Source: Rhodoglobus sp.
Lineage (GTDB): Bacteria > Actinomycetota > Actinomycetes > Actinomycetales > Microbacteriaceae
Assembly: GCA_025463605.1 (NCBI GenBank)
Contig: JAODAV010000027.1
Coordinates: forward strand, 91,984 to 155,983
Length of the DNA stretch: 64,000 bases
Reading direction: 5' to 3'
Part shown: positions 43,892-52,505 of the stretch, in pieces
How positions within the stretch are numbered: position 1 is the stretch's first letter
Layout: each line of letters starts with the position of its first letter
Notes under the pieces: model-generated
Seen by the model: only the letters and a program-made list of their open reading frames with translations
Database searches by the model: none
What the model was told of the DNA's origin: nothing
Position numbers and translations under genes: made by a program

Positions 43892-46360
43892 ATGAGTGAG
43901 ATCGCGCCGGGGCTCGTGTCGGTCGTGCTTGTCAACTACCGTGGCGTCGACGACACCGTCGGGGCGATCGAGGCACTTCGTGCCGTGGACTGGCCACGCG
44001 AGCGCCTCGAGATCGTCGTCGTCGACAACGACTCCCAGGACGGAAGCGCGGAGCGTCTCGCGGAAGTCGCCGGAATCACTCTCCTCCGCTCGCCCGCCAA
44101 CGTGGGGTTCGCGGGCGGCTGCAATGCCGGCGTGGCCGTCAGTTCGGGCGAATATGTCGCTTTCCTCAACAACGACGCGCGACCCGACGCAGGATGGATC
44201 CGCGAGGCCGTCGCATCCTTCGAGGCGGACCCCGGGGTAGCCGCCGTCGCCAGCAAGGTGCTCGACGAGCACGGTCACCTTGTCGACTTCATCGATGCGG
44301 GACTCACTTGGTTCGGAAAGGGGTACAAGCCGTTCGTCGGCGAGGTGGCAGGCTCTCTTGGCGAACGCGAGAAGGACGTGCTGTTCGGCACGGGCTCGGC
44401 GATGTTCGTGCGCCGGGAGGCGTACGACGAGCTGGGCGGTTTCGACGAGCGGTTCTTCATGTTCTATGAGGACGTTGATCTCGGGTGGCGGCTCAACCTT
44501 CGAGGCTGGCGATTCCGATACCAACCGCGATCCGTCGCGTTCCACAAGCATCACGGCACAGTCGACAAGTTCGGCTCCTTCAGGGAGACCTACTTCCTCG
44601 AGCGGAACGCCCTTTTCGCGCTGTACAAGAACGTGGAGAAGAAGAGGCTCGACGACGTTCTCCCCGCCTCGCTCGCCCTCACGATCCGTCGCGCGGTGTC
44701 GTCGGGCTCGCTCGACTCGACGGAGTTCGACTTCCGGCGCGCAGGGGGAGACGAGTCGGCCACGCAGGAGGTACCCAAGTCCACCGTCGCGGGCCTCTAC
44801 GCCGTCGACCAGTTCGTGCAGCATCTCGAGTCGCTCACCGAGTCTCGACGCGTCATCCAGTCGAGTCGCCGCGTGTCGGATCGCGAGCTCTGGTCGCTGT
44901 TCGGTCGGGTCGACGCCGTCCCCTCCGAACCCGGCCCCTACGTCGACGCCCACGAGACACTCGTCGACGTGTTTCCGGTGACCGACAAGCCGGGGCGCAC
45001 GCGCGTGCTGATCATCACCGGCGACCCCATCGGGGCCAAGATGGCGGGCCCCGCGATCCGAGCGTGGAACATGGCAAGTGCGCTCTCCGCCGAGCACGAG
45101 GTCACTCTGCTGACCCTGTCGAATCTCGAGCCGCGTCCCGCACCCTTCACCTTGCGGCGCATGCGTGCGGGGGATCGGGCCTTCGGGGCGCTCGAGAAGT
45201 GGGCCGACGTCATCGTGTTCCAGGGGCACGCGATGGCGGCGTTCGAGGCTCTCGCACACACCGACAAGATCGTCGTCGCGGATGTCTACGACCCCATGCA
45301 CCTGGAACAGCTCGAGCAGGGCAGGCAATTGCCCGCAGCCACGTGGGACAAGCAAGTGCACGACGCCACGGAAGTGCTCAATGAGCAGCTGTCCAAGGCC
45401 GACTTCATGTTGTGCGCATCGGAGCGGCAACGGATGTTCTACCTCGGCCAACTCGCGGCACTGGGGCGCATCAACCCCGCGAACTATGCCGAAGACCCGG
45501 ATCTGGAAGGCCTCATCTCGATCGTCCCGTTCGGATTCGACGCCACGCCACCCGTGCACGAGCGCGACGTTCTCAAGGGTGTGCTGCCCGGCATCGGCCC
45601 TGACGACAAGGTGCTCCTGTGGGGCGGAGGCCTCTACAACTGGTTCGACCCACGCACGCTCATCCGCGCGGTCGCGCTTCTCGGCAACACTCGGCCCGAG
45701 GTGCGATTGTTCTTCCAGGGCACCAAGCACCCGCATCCGGGCGTGCCCGAGATGGCCATCGTCTCCGAGTCCCGCGCGCTCGCCGAGGAGCTCGGAGTGC
45801 TCGACCGCTCAGTGTTCTTCAACGAGTCGTGGGTGGACTACGCCGACAGGCAGAACTACCTCACCGAAGCGGACGCCGGGGTGAGCACCCACTTCTCGCA
45901 CGTCGAGACGACTTTCTCGTTCCGCACCCGCATACTCGACTACCTGTGGGCCGGGCTGCCCATGGTCGTGACGGAGGGTGACTCCTTCGCCGAGCTTGTA
46001 GCGACCGAACGCCTCGGGCTCGTCGTGCCCGCCGAGGACCCCGAAGCTCTCGCGAGCGCGCTCGACGCGATTCTCTTCGACACTGATTTCATCGAGGATG
46101 CCCGGGCCAACGTCGCGCGCGTGCGTGAGCGCTTCCTCTGGAGCAACACGCTCGAGCCGCTGCTCGAGTTCGTGCGTCACCCACGCCATGCGTCCGACCT
46201 GGAAGAGCGCAGAGCGGGGACATCCGGCACGCTCGCGCAGCGCAAGCGCCGCAAAACCCATGGCGCGCGTCACACGGCTGCGCTTGTGCTCCACCACCTC
46301 CGGAACGGCGGTCCGCTCGTGGTGGCGCGCAAAGTGGCCGCGCGATTGCGTTCCCGATGA
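43892..46360 (+). CDS. bifunctional glycosyltransferase: GT2 fused to GT4-like GT-B
   Basis: This 822-aa protein joins two transferases. Residues 8-250 are a GT-A domain with VVLVNYRGVDDTVGAIEALR, VVVDNDSQDGS, FLNNDARPD and FMFYEDVDLGWRLNLRGWRF. Residues about 368-760 are a GT-B domain starting RVLIITGDPIGAKMAGPAIR and containing VLLWGGGLYNWFDPRTLIRA and the donor-side RTRILDYLWAGLPMVVTEGD. A basic tail (RKRRKTHGARH) may bind the membrane. The fusion suggests two consecutive sugar additions by one polypeptide. The flippase gene overlaps its stop with ATGA. Confidence 0.87.
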   Translation: MSEIAPGLVSVVLVNYRGVDDTVGAIEALRAVDWPRERLEIVVVDNDSQDGSAERLAEVAGITLLRSPANVGFAGGCNAGVAVSSGEYVAFLNNDARPDAGWIREAVASFEADPGVAAVASKVLDEHGHLVDFIDAGLTWFGKGYKPFVGEVAGSLGEREKDVLFGTGSAMFVRREAYDELGGFDERFFMFYEDVDLGWRLNLRGWRFRYQPRSVAFHKHHGTVDKFGSFRETYFLERNALFALYKNVEKKRLDDVLPASLALTIRRAVSSGSLDSTEFDFRRAGGDESATQEVPKSTVAGLYAVDQFVQHLESLTESRRVIQSSRRVSDRELWSLFGRVDAVPSEPGPYVDAHETLVDVFPVTDKPGRTRVLIITGDPIGAKMAGPAIRAWNMASALSAEHEVTLLTLSNLEPRPAPFTLRRMRAGDRAFGALEKWADVIVFQGHAMAAFEALAHTDKIVVADVYDPMHLEQLEQGRQLPAATWDKQVHDATEVLNEQLSKADFMLCASERQRMFYLGQLAALGRINPANYAEDPDLEGLISIVPFGFDATPPVHERDVLKGVLPGIGPDDKVLLWGGGLYNWFDPRTLIRAVALLGNTRPEVRLFFQGTKHPHPGVPEMAIVSESRALAEELGVLDRSVFFNESWVDYADRQNYLTEADAGVSTHFSHVETTFSFRTRILDYLWAGLPMVVTEGDSFAELVATERLGLVVPAEDPEALASALDAILFDTDFIEDARANVARVRERFLWSNTLEPLLEFVRHPRHASDLEERRAGTSGTLAQRKRRKTHGARHTAALVLHHLRNGGPLVVARKVAARLRSR

Positions 46361-47607
46361 CCCGGTTGAGGAACGGCTTCTCCGTAATCATCGGCGCTAC
46401 AGTCGTCGCCGGGATCGTCGGCTACCTGGTGACGCTGCTGGTCTACCGCGGCGTGGGACCGTCGAGCTACGCGCTCTACGCCGTGTTCTGGGCTGCGCTT
46501 TACCTCATCATCGGGGCACTCAGCGGCATCCAGCAGGAGGTGACCCGCGCGACCCGCGAGATCGAGCCGGGCACGCGTCTCCACGCGAGCCCGGCGCGCA
46601 ACTTCGCCGTCGCGATGGCTCTCGTGGTATTCGTCGTCATCGTCGGGACGGCCCCGCTGTGGGTCGGATCGGTGTTCCGTGACGTCGGGTGGCCGCTCGT
46701 CTTCCCACTCGCGGTGGCGGCCGCGTCCTACGCGCTCGTCGCGGTGCTTGCCGGGTCGCTTTTCGGCCTGTCCCGGTGGGGCTCTCTGGCATTCATGATC
46801 GTCGTCGATCCCATCTTGCGACTCGCCTTCCTCGGGATCGGGCTGCTGTTCACCGACGACCTCGTGGTGCTCGCTTGGCTGACGGCTCTGCCGTTTCCGC
46901 TCTCGATCGTGATCCTCTGGGCGGTCATCCGCAGGCGCTTCGTGGGACGAACCGACCTGGATGTCGGCCCGAAGGCCCTTGTCTGGAACTCAGCTCGCAC
47001 AGTACTCGCGGCGACGGCGACCGGGGTGCTCGTCAGCGGGTTCCCGCTTCTGCTCGGACTGGTCTCGCACTCGGAATCGTCCGATCGCGTCGGCGAGCTC
47101 ATCTTCACGATCACGCTCACGAGAGCGCCCCTCATCGTCACGGTGATGTCATTGCAGAGCTACTTCGTCGTCAAATTCCGGGAGCGGGCGAAGCAGGCAT
47201 CACGCCTGCTGCTCAGCGTCATCGGCATCGTTGCGGCCGCAACGGTCGTGCTCGCGGCCCTGGGGTGGTGGCTCGGGCCCGCAGTGTTCGAGTGGGTCTC
47301 CGGGCGCCCCGTGATGATCGACGGCGGCCTCATCGCGATCCTCGTCGCCTCGTCAGGGCTCGTCGCCGTATTGTGCGCCACCGCCGCCGCCATGCTCGCG
47401 AGGTCGCAGCACTTCGTCTACTCGATGGGATGGGTTGTAGCGGCGCTCGCCACGATCGTGGTGCTCGTGTTGCCGATGGAGTTCCTTCCGCGAGTCGCCC
47501 TGGCTCTCGTCGTCGGCCCGGCCGCCGGGCTCGTCGTGCATGTCACGTGGTTGCTTGCCAATCGCCGCTCGACCGCCGTGGAGCTCGAGGGTGAGGTCGC
47601 GCGATGA
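46357..47607 (+). CDS. flippase-like polysaccharide membrane protein (Wzx/MATE-type)
   Basis: This 416-aa protein has about twelve hydrophobic helices, opening GFSVIIGATVVAGIVGYLVT and with YRGVGPSSYALYAVFWAALY, the beginning typical of Wzx/MurJ-superfamily flippases. It should turn lipid-linked oligosaccharides across the membrane. It overlaps both neighbours with ATGA and is thus coupled to the bifunctional transferase and to the unknown membrane paralogs. It is a second export route besides the ABC exporter at 27783-29365. Confidence 0.8.
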   Translation: MTRLRNGFSVIIGATVVAGIVGYLVTLLVYRGVGPSSYALYAVFWAALYLIIGALSGIQQEVTRATREIEPGTRLHASPARNFAVAMALVVFVVIVGTAPLWVGSVFRDVGWPLVFPLAVAAASYALVAVLAGSLFGLSRWGSLAFMIVVDPILRLAFLGIGLLFTDDLVVLAWLTALPFPLSIVILWAVIRRRFVGRTDLDVGPKALVWNSARTVLAATATGVLVSGFPLLLGLVSHSESSDRVGELIFTITLTRAPLIVTVMSLQSYFVVKFRERAKQASRLLLSVIGIVAAATVVLAALGWWLGPAVFEWVSGRPVMIDGGLIAILVASSGLVAVLCATAAAMLARSQHFVYSMGWVVAALATIVVLVLPMEFLPRVALALVVGPAAGLVVHVTWLLANRRSTAVELEGEVAR

Positions 47608-49472
47608 CGAACGTGCGCATCCGCAACACGCTCCTGAGCGGGCGGGTCGGATTTGCCCTGCTCGCCCTCGAGGTGCTCGCTGGAGTGCTGTCGGGCGTCG
47701 GACTTCCTACCTGGCTCGTGCTTATTGCGGCCGCCATCCCGTGGGTGCTCTGGATCTCCCGGCGAGTAGGCGGAGCGATCGCCTTCGCCGCTGTCGTGGT
47801 GCTCGAGTTCTGGCTCGTACTGGTCGTGATGATGCTGACGCGCGCGCTCGGGCTCCCGATACTCGGGACTGTGGTCGTTGTCTGGGCGGCACTCGGAATC
47901 GCCGGAAGCCTCCTGTGCGTGCGGGACGGCACTGCGCTGCCCGGGCGCAGATCCCTGGCCATTGCATTTCCAGCCCTGCTCGGGGGTCTCGTCTGGCTCG
48001 GAGCCATGGCCGCATCGAGCGTGGTGCCCGGCGCCTCGAGGTTGTCCTGGGTGATGCTCGGCGATTCCGCGAACAATCTGCTGTTCGCCCGCAGCGTGAT
48101 CTACAACGGGGGGATCGTGGTCGGCCCGGCGGAGAACCCGGTTCCCCTGTCCTCATCTCTCATCGCGATAGTCATGGCGGCCGGCCGCGGAAACGTCGAG
48201 GGACTCGACCTTACTCGTCACGACCTCGGAGCCTTCGCCCAGACGTGGGGTCTCCTGATCGCTCTGACATGCGTGACCGTTGGCGTCGTCGTCGGCCTCA
48301 TCGTCTCCGCCTCGACGAATCGCGCGCTTCCCATCGCGATCGCGTCGGCGGGCGGTTCGCTCATCCCGCTGTCGTGGTTCTACACCGGCTACCCGCTCGA
48401 ATACGGGTTCTTCAACACGCATGTGGCACTTCCGATCGTCTTCGCGTCGTTCGTCGTCTACCTGAAGCACGAGCGGCATCCGGCGATCTCTCTGGCACTG
48501 CTCGGCGTCGCGAGCACGCTCGTGCTCGCGGTGTGGAGTCCGCTCGTGCTGCTGCCTGCGTCGCTGGGAGTGGTGGTGGTCGTACGCGGGTTCCGGCAGC
48601 TGATCGCCTCGCGGGGGGTGCCCTTGCTGATCCTGATCGCGGGCCTCGGGCAGCTGCTCATCTACGGTGTGGCGATCGTGCTCCCGAGCCTGCTGTACAA
48701 CGCCTCATCGCTTTCCGCTCCTGGTGGTGCATTCGGCTTTCGCAAGTACCTCATCGTGGTGGTCGCTCTCGCAGCACTGGTCTTCTCGATCCTCGCCTTC
48801 CGCAAGCTCACGAACGCTGTCGTGCTCGGCGCGATCGCGCTCGTCGCGGCCTCGGCGTTCGGTCTCGGCTTGCTGCTGTTCGTGAGTCGAAATGAGCCCT
48901 CGCCGTGGACCTACTACCCGCTCAAGTTCTCCTGGTTGGCGGCGATGGTCATGCTGATTGTCGCCGTGGGGGCGATGTTCGCCGCCGTCGTGCGGCTCGC
49001 CTCTCGAGCGTGGGTGCGCGCGGCGGGCTTCGCGGCCGTTGGCGCCGCCACCGCAGCCTTTCTCGTATGGGCGCCCGCGTCGGTCGGCACCGGCTACTCG
49101 TGGATGAACCCGATCCAGCGCATGGTGAGCGGTCAATTCCTGGGTCCTGGTGATCTCGTAGCCGATCGCATCCTCGAGCTCTCCGATCCGGATCAGTCGC
49201 ACTTCCTGTGGAAGACGGGAGACGAATTCGAGGGGTCCATCAATTTCTGGGTGATGCAATTGTGGTCCGATTCCATGAACGAGAACCTCGATCTCAAATA
49301 TGCGGCCTACGGCATCTATGACCACGAGAGCGTCGATGAGCTGTGCCGGATCATCGGTCTCATGGGGGGCGGCACAATCGTGCACACCTCCTCAGACTCG
49401 GTCGAGTCGGATATCCGGGACACCTGCCCCGGCAGTGGTGCCCGGGTCGAGCACTGGGCGCCGGTCGAGTGA
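47604..49472 (+). CDS. unknown polytopic membrane protein, paralog A
   Basis: This 622-aa protein has about twelve to fourteen hydrophobic helices followed by a non-membrane C-terminal domain of about 110 residues. Landmarks shared with the next gene are FYTGYPLEYGFFNTHVAL, WTYYPLKFSWLAAMVMLIV, MNPIQRMV and a C-terminal ELSDPDQSHFLWKTGD...QLWSDSMNEN...LCRIIGLMGGG. The topology resembles GT-C glycosyltransferases or polymerases but no DD/DE first-loop motif is clear. Context (flippase before, paralog after) suggests a role in lipid-linked glycan assembly or polymerisation. No function is assigned. Confidence 0.6.
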   Translation: MTNVRIRNTLLSGRVGFALLALEVLAGVLSGVGLPTWLVLIAAAIPWVLWISRRVGGAIAFAAVVVLEFWLVLVVMMLTRALGLPILGTVVVVWAALGIAGSLLCVRDGTALPGRRSLAIAFPALLGGLVWLGAMAASSVVPGASRLSWVMLGDSANNLLFARSVIYNGGIVVGPAENPVPLSSSLIAIVMAAGRGNVEGLDLTRHDLGAFAQTWGLLIALTCVTVGVVVGLIVSASTNRALPIAIASAGGSLIPLSWFYTGYPLEYGFFNTHVALPIVFASFVVYLKHERHPAISLALLGVASTLVLAVWSPLVLLPASLGVVVVVRGFRQLIASRGVPLLILIAGLGQLLIYGVAIVLPSLLYNASSLSAPGGAFGFRKYLIVVVALAALVFSILAFRKLTNAVVLGAIALVAASAFGLGLLLFVSRNEPSPWTYYPLKFSWLAAMVMLIVAVGAMFAAVVRLASRAWVRAAGFAAVGAATAAFLVWAPASVGTGYSWMNPIQRMVSGQFLGPGDLVADRILELSDPDQSHFLWKTGDEFEGSINFWVMQLWSDSMNENLDLKYAAYGIYDHESVDELCRIIGLMGGGTIVHTSSDSVESDIRDTCPGSGARVEHWAPVE

Positions 49473-51334
49473 GGGTCGTCCTCGCTCGAGCCCTACCCTG
49501 GGTCGGTGTGGCCGCGAGCGCGGCGAGTGGCGTACTCGCGCTCGCGGGACTCTCCGCCTGGGTCGTCGCGGGCGTCGCTGCAGCACTGTGGCTCGGCGTG
49601 ATCGCGCGGCGCCTCGGAGCCGGCCTCGGCATTCCGCTCGCTCTTCTGGGGGTCGCTTCGACGATCACCGTCGTCCTTCTCCTTACGGCCGCTGCCGGCC
49701 TGCCGATCAACGAGAGTCTCGGCATCGTCTTCGCCGCGCTCGGTGTTGCGGGGGGAATTCTGCTCGCCCGGCGCACGTCCGCGCCGCGTGGGCACGCGTC
49801 GTTCGAGCCGGCCGTCTGGATTCCGAGCTTGACCGGTGCTCTCGTATGGATCGTCTCGCAGGCCGTGACCCTGCGGCTGCCCGTCTACGAGATGCTCAGC
49901 TGGGTGATGCGCAACGACATGGTCAACACCCTCGTCTACGCGCACGACGTGCTCTACCGCACGGGCATCACGCCCGGTCCGCGCGAGAACCCTGCCCCGC
50001 TTCCCGCCGCACTCGTCGCCGTGTCGATGGCCCCGGGTCGTTCATCGGTTCCCGGTGACGCGGTTCTGCTGCACGACCTCGTCGCGATCGCCGTCACGTG
50101 GGGTGCGCTCATCTCGCTGACCTGCGTGCTCGCGGGTATCGTCGCCGGTTCGCTCGCCCGGTCCACGAACGCGCCACGCTGGATGGTGGTCGTTGCGAGC
50201 GCCGTGGGGTCGCTCGTCGTGCTGTCCTGGTACTTCACCGGTTATCCGATCGAGTACGGATTCATCAACGCTCACGTCTCGCTCGTCGTGCTCCTGGCCG
50301 CGGTGCTGGTCTACCTCTACTCGTCGGAGGCGCCGGCGATCGGGATGCTCGGACTCTGCATCGCCGCAGCCGTCATGCTCACCGTCTGGAGCCCGCTCGT
50401 CGTCATTCCACTCGGGCTGGCGGCAGCGCTCATGGCGTGGCACTGGCGGGAGCTGCTTCGCACGAGAGGGCGCAACCTGGCGGCGGTCATCGCCGGGATC
50501 GTTCTTCTCGGAGTCGCTGTCGTTGTGATCGCCCTTCCGCCGTTCTTCTCCCAACGTGAGGCGCTCGCCGGGGCCGGCGGGATCTACCGACCCGACACCT
50601 GGATCGTCTTCGCGCTCGTCGCAGCGGTCGGGGCGGGTGCGTTCGTGCTCGCACGAAAGCGGTCAATGCGGCTCTTCGCCGGTATGAGCGGCGTCGTGAT
50701 CTCGATTCTCGCTGGGCTCGGCTTTCTGCTGTTCATCAGCCGGCGCTCGGCAGACCCGTGGACCTACTACCCCGTGAAGTTCGCGTGGCTCGCGAGCCTG
50801 CTCCTCATCGTGCTCGCGGTCGGACTGGCCGTGGCACTCATCGGCAGCTACTGGCGGCGGGTCCTGGCCGCGCGACTGGGTATCGCCGCCCTCGCGGCCG
50901 TCGTCGCGACGCTCATGGTGTGGAGCCCGGACTTGCGCCCGGCGCTCATCACCATGAACCCGGTCGACCGGCTATTCCGAAGCCAAGAGGTGGAGACCTT
51001 TCCGCTCATCACGAAATCGGTGCTCGAACTCTCGCGACCCGATCAACCGGTACTCCTGTGGGAATCCGCGCCATACCGCGATGTCGGCGAGCACATCGAG
51101 GGCGAAGCAAATATCTGGCTCGTTCAACTCTGGACGGACTCACTCAGGGAGGAGAACATCGACGTGCGCTTGCTCGGCCTGCAGTCATACTCAGACAAGA
51201 GTCCTGAGCTCTTGTGCCGCATCGCTGTTCTCATGGGCCCCGGCCTGGTCGTGCACACGGCGCGCGACGACCTCGAGGCGAGTGTCGACCGCCAGTGCCC
51301 GACCAACACCATCACCTTCGTCGTCGAAGGCTGA
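49469..51334 (+). CDS. unknown polytopic membrane protein, paralog B
   Basis: This 621-aa protein is nearly equal in length and architecture to the preceding one and shares FTGYPIEYGFINAHVSL, WTYYPVKFAWLASLLLIV, TMNPVDRLF, ELSRPDQPVLLWESAP, QLWTDSLREENIDV and LCRIAVLMGPGLVVHTARDD. The GTG start overlaps the paralog stop by three to four bases. Sequence between landmarks has diverged strongly, so the duplication is old and both copies are probably kept for different or heteromeric roles. It ends nine bases before the convergent DUF2304 gene. Confidence 0.6.
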   Translation: MRVVLARALPWVGVAASAASGVLALAGLSAWVVAGVAAALWLGVIARRLGAGLGIPLALLGVASTITVVLLLTAAAGLPINESLGIVFAALGVAGGILLARRTSAPRGHASFEPAVWIPSLTGALVWIVSQAVTLRLPVYEMLSWVMRNDMVNTLVYAHDVLYRTGITPGPRENPAPLPAALVAVSMAPGRSSVPGDAVLLHDLVAIAVTWGALISLTCVLAGIVAGSLARSTNAPRWMVVVASAVGSLVVLSWYFTGYPIEYGFINAHVSLVVLLAAVLVYLYSSEAPAIGMLGLCIAAAVMLTVWSPLVVIPLGLAAALMAWHWRELLRTRGRNLAAVIAGIVLLGVAVVVIALPPFFSQREALAGAGGIYRPDTWIVFALVAAVGAGAFVLARKRSMRLFAGMSGVVISILAGLGFLLFISRRSADPWTYYPVKFAWLASLLLIVLAVGLAVALIGSYWRRVLAARLGIAALAAVVATLMVWSPDLRPALITMNPVDRLFRSQEVETFPLITKSVLELSRPDQPVLLWESAPYRDVGEHIEGEANIWLVQLWTDSLREENIDVRLLGLQSYSDKSPELLCRIAVLMGPGLVVHTARDDLEASVDRQCPTNTITFVVEG

Positions 51335-51343
51335 CCGGCAACG

Positions 51344-51715
51344 TCAATTCGCCGAATCGTCCCGCCGTGCGCTCTCGCCGACCTCGAGCTCGAGGATGGC
51401 GAGTCGCTCCGCCAGCGCCCTCGTCTTGCTCTCGAGCTTCGTGAGCTCCGAGCTGTGCTGCAGGCAGACGAGGAACAGGATCGCGATGCTGACGAAGAAC
51501 ACCAGATTGGTGGGCACCTCGATGCCGAGCAGCTTGGCAGCCCACTCTAGGGTCACGGGAAAGATGCCGATGATCAGGGCGAAGACTCCCGCGATGAGCC
51601 ACCAGATCGCGTGGCGCTCCCTCAGGTGTCGACGACGCAGAAGCTCGATCACGACGAGCAGCACGAGCGCGGCCGTGACGATTCCGAGGATGTACGTGGT
51701 GACAGCCATGCTCAT
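51344..51715 (-). CDS. DUF2304 family small membrane protein
   Basis: This 123-aa protein has three hydrophobic segments (about residues 6-24, 37-55 and 69-86) and a helical, charged C-terminus (ELTKLESKTRALAERLAILE) likely to form a coiled coil. The IWWLIAGVFALIIGIFPVTLEW segment, read in parts, is typical of DUF2304. Such genes usually sit next to DPM1-like transferases, as here, where the ATGA overlap couples it to the upstream gene. A scaffold or transport role for polyprenyl-phosphate sugars is inferred. Confidence 0.8.
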   Translation of the reverse strand: MSMAVTTYILGIVTAALVLLVVIELLRRRHLRERHAIWWLIAGVFALIIGIFPVTLEWAAKLLGIEVPTNLVFFVSIAILFLVCLQHSSELTKLESKTRALAERLAILELEVGESARRDDSAN

Positions 51716-52443
51716 CTCTCCCCGACGAAGTAGGTGGATGCCGGGCGCATGAGCGCGAAGACGAGCGCGATGCCGGCTCGGCCGAGATACGCCGCCGCCT
51801 TGAACGGGTTGTGCGACGGCACGCCGCCCGCGCGCTCGCGCATGGCGACGGGGACCTGCCGGATGACCTGGCCGGCGCGCGCAGCGATGACGAGCGACTC
51901 GATCGTGTCGCCCAGGTATTCCGCCGGGTAGTGCTCGGCGAACAGGGCGACAGCCTTCGGTCCCGATGCCTTGAAGCCGGAGGTCGTGTCGGTGAGCTTC
52001 GTGTGTGCGACGCGCGAGAGGATGACCGCGAGTGAAACCATGGCCCAGCGGCGCGGGCCCCTTACTGCGTAGTCGCCCTCCCCGGCGAAGCGAGCGCCGA
52101 GCACGATATCCGCTTCCGCGAGCGCGGCGAGAAGGATCGGCACGTTCGCCGGATCGTGCTGGCCGTCCGCATCGACCTGCACGACGTTGTCGAATCCGTT
52201 CTCGAGGGCGTACTTGAACCCGACTTGCATCGCTCCGCCGACCCCGAGGTTGAACGGCAGGGTCGCCACGAGGGCGCCCGCCTCCCGCGCGACCCGACTC
52301 GTGGCATCCTTCGATCCGTCGTCGACGACGAGCACTTCCACCCCGGGCACCTTCGCCAGGACCTCGCGAACCACGTCGCCGACCGATGCCGCCTCATTGA
52401 ACGCGGGCATGACGATGAGTGTGCGCGCGTGGCGGGGAGGCAT
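51712..52443 (-). CDS. DPM1/DPG-synthase-like polyprenyl-phosphate glycosyltransferase
   Basis: This 243-aa GT2 enzyme reads LIVMPAFNEAASVGDVVREV, VLVVDDGSKDATS, and the DxD-type VVQVDADGQHDPANVP, with GARFAGEG and the later TTSGFKA motif of dolichol-phosphate-mannose-synthase-like proteins. It likely links a sugar to polyprenyl phosphate for use outside the membrane. ATG 52443 is preferred over GTG 52449 because a TAGGAT hexamer lies seven bases before it, predicting a leaderless message. The last 20 residues are weakly hydrophobic. Confidence 0.87.
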   Translation of the reverse strand: MPPRHARTLIVMPAFNEAASVGDVVREVLAKVPGVEVLVVDDGSKDATSRVAREAGALVATLPFNLGVGGAMQVGFKYALENGFDNVVQVDADGQHDPANVPILLAALAEADIVLGARFAGEGDYAVRGPRRWAMVSLAVILSRVAHTKLTDTTSGFKASGPKAVALFAEHYPAEYLGDTIESLVIAARAGQVIRQVPVAMRERAGGVPSHNPFKAAAYLGRAGIALVFALMRPASTYFVGER

Positions 52444-52450
52444 GGCCACG

Positions 52451-52456
52451 ATCCTA
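52451..52456 (-). promoter_or_regulatory. -10 hexamer, near-leaderless start of DPM1-like gene
   Basis: TAGGAT is followed by seven bases and the ATG at 52443 on the minus strand; the alternative GTG at 52449 would lie only one base after it. Confidence 0.5.
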
Positions 52457-52505
52457 GCAATCGGCGCTGTCGGTATAGGGCAGGAGCGAGTGAGGCATCA
52501 GGCCG

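Noticed and set aside
43841..45736. A 631-codon open frame antisense to the GT2-GT4 fusion
   Set aside because: It is an opposite-strand shadow of a well-supported glycosyltransferase gene in high-GC DNA.
47540..48895. A 451-codon same-strand frame inside the first membrane paralog
   Set aside because: Arg-rich out-of-frame translation of the paralog A gene; its true frame gives well-formed membrane helices shared with paralog B.
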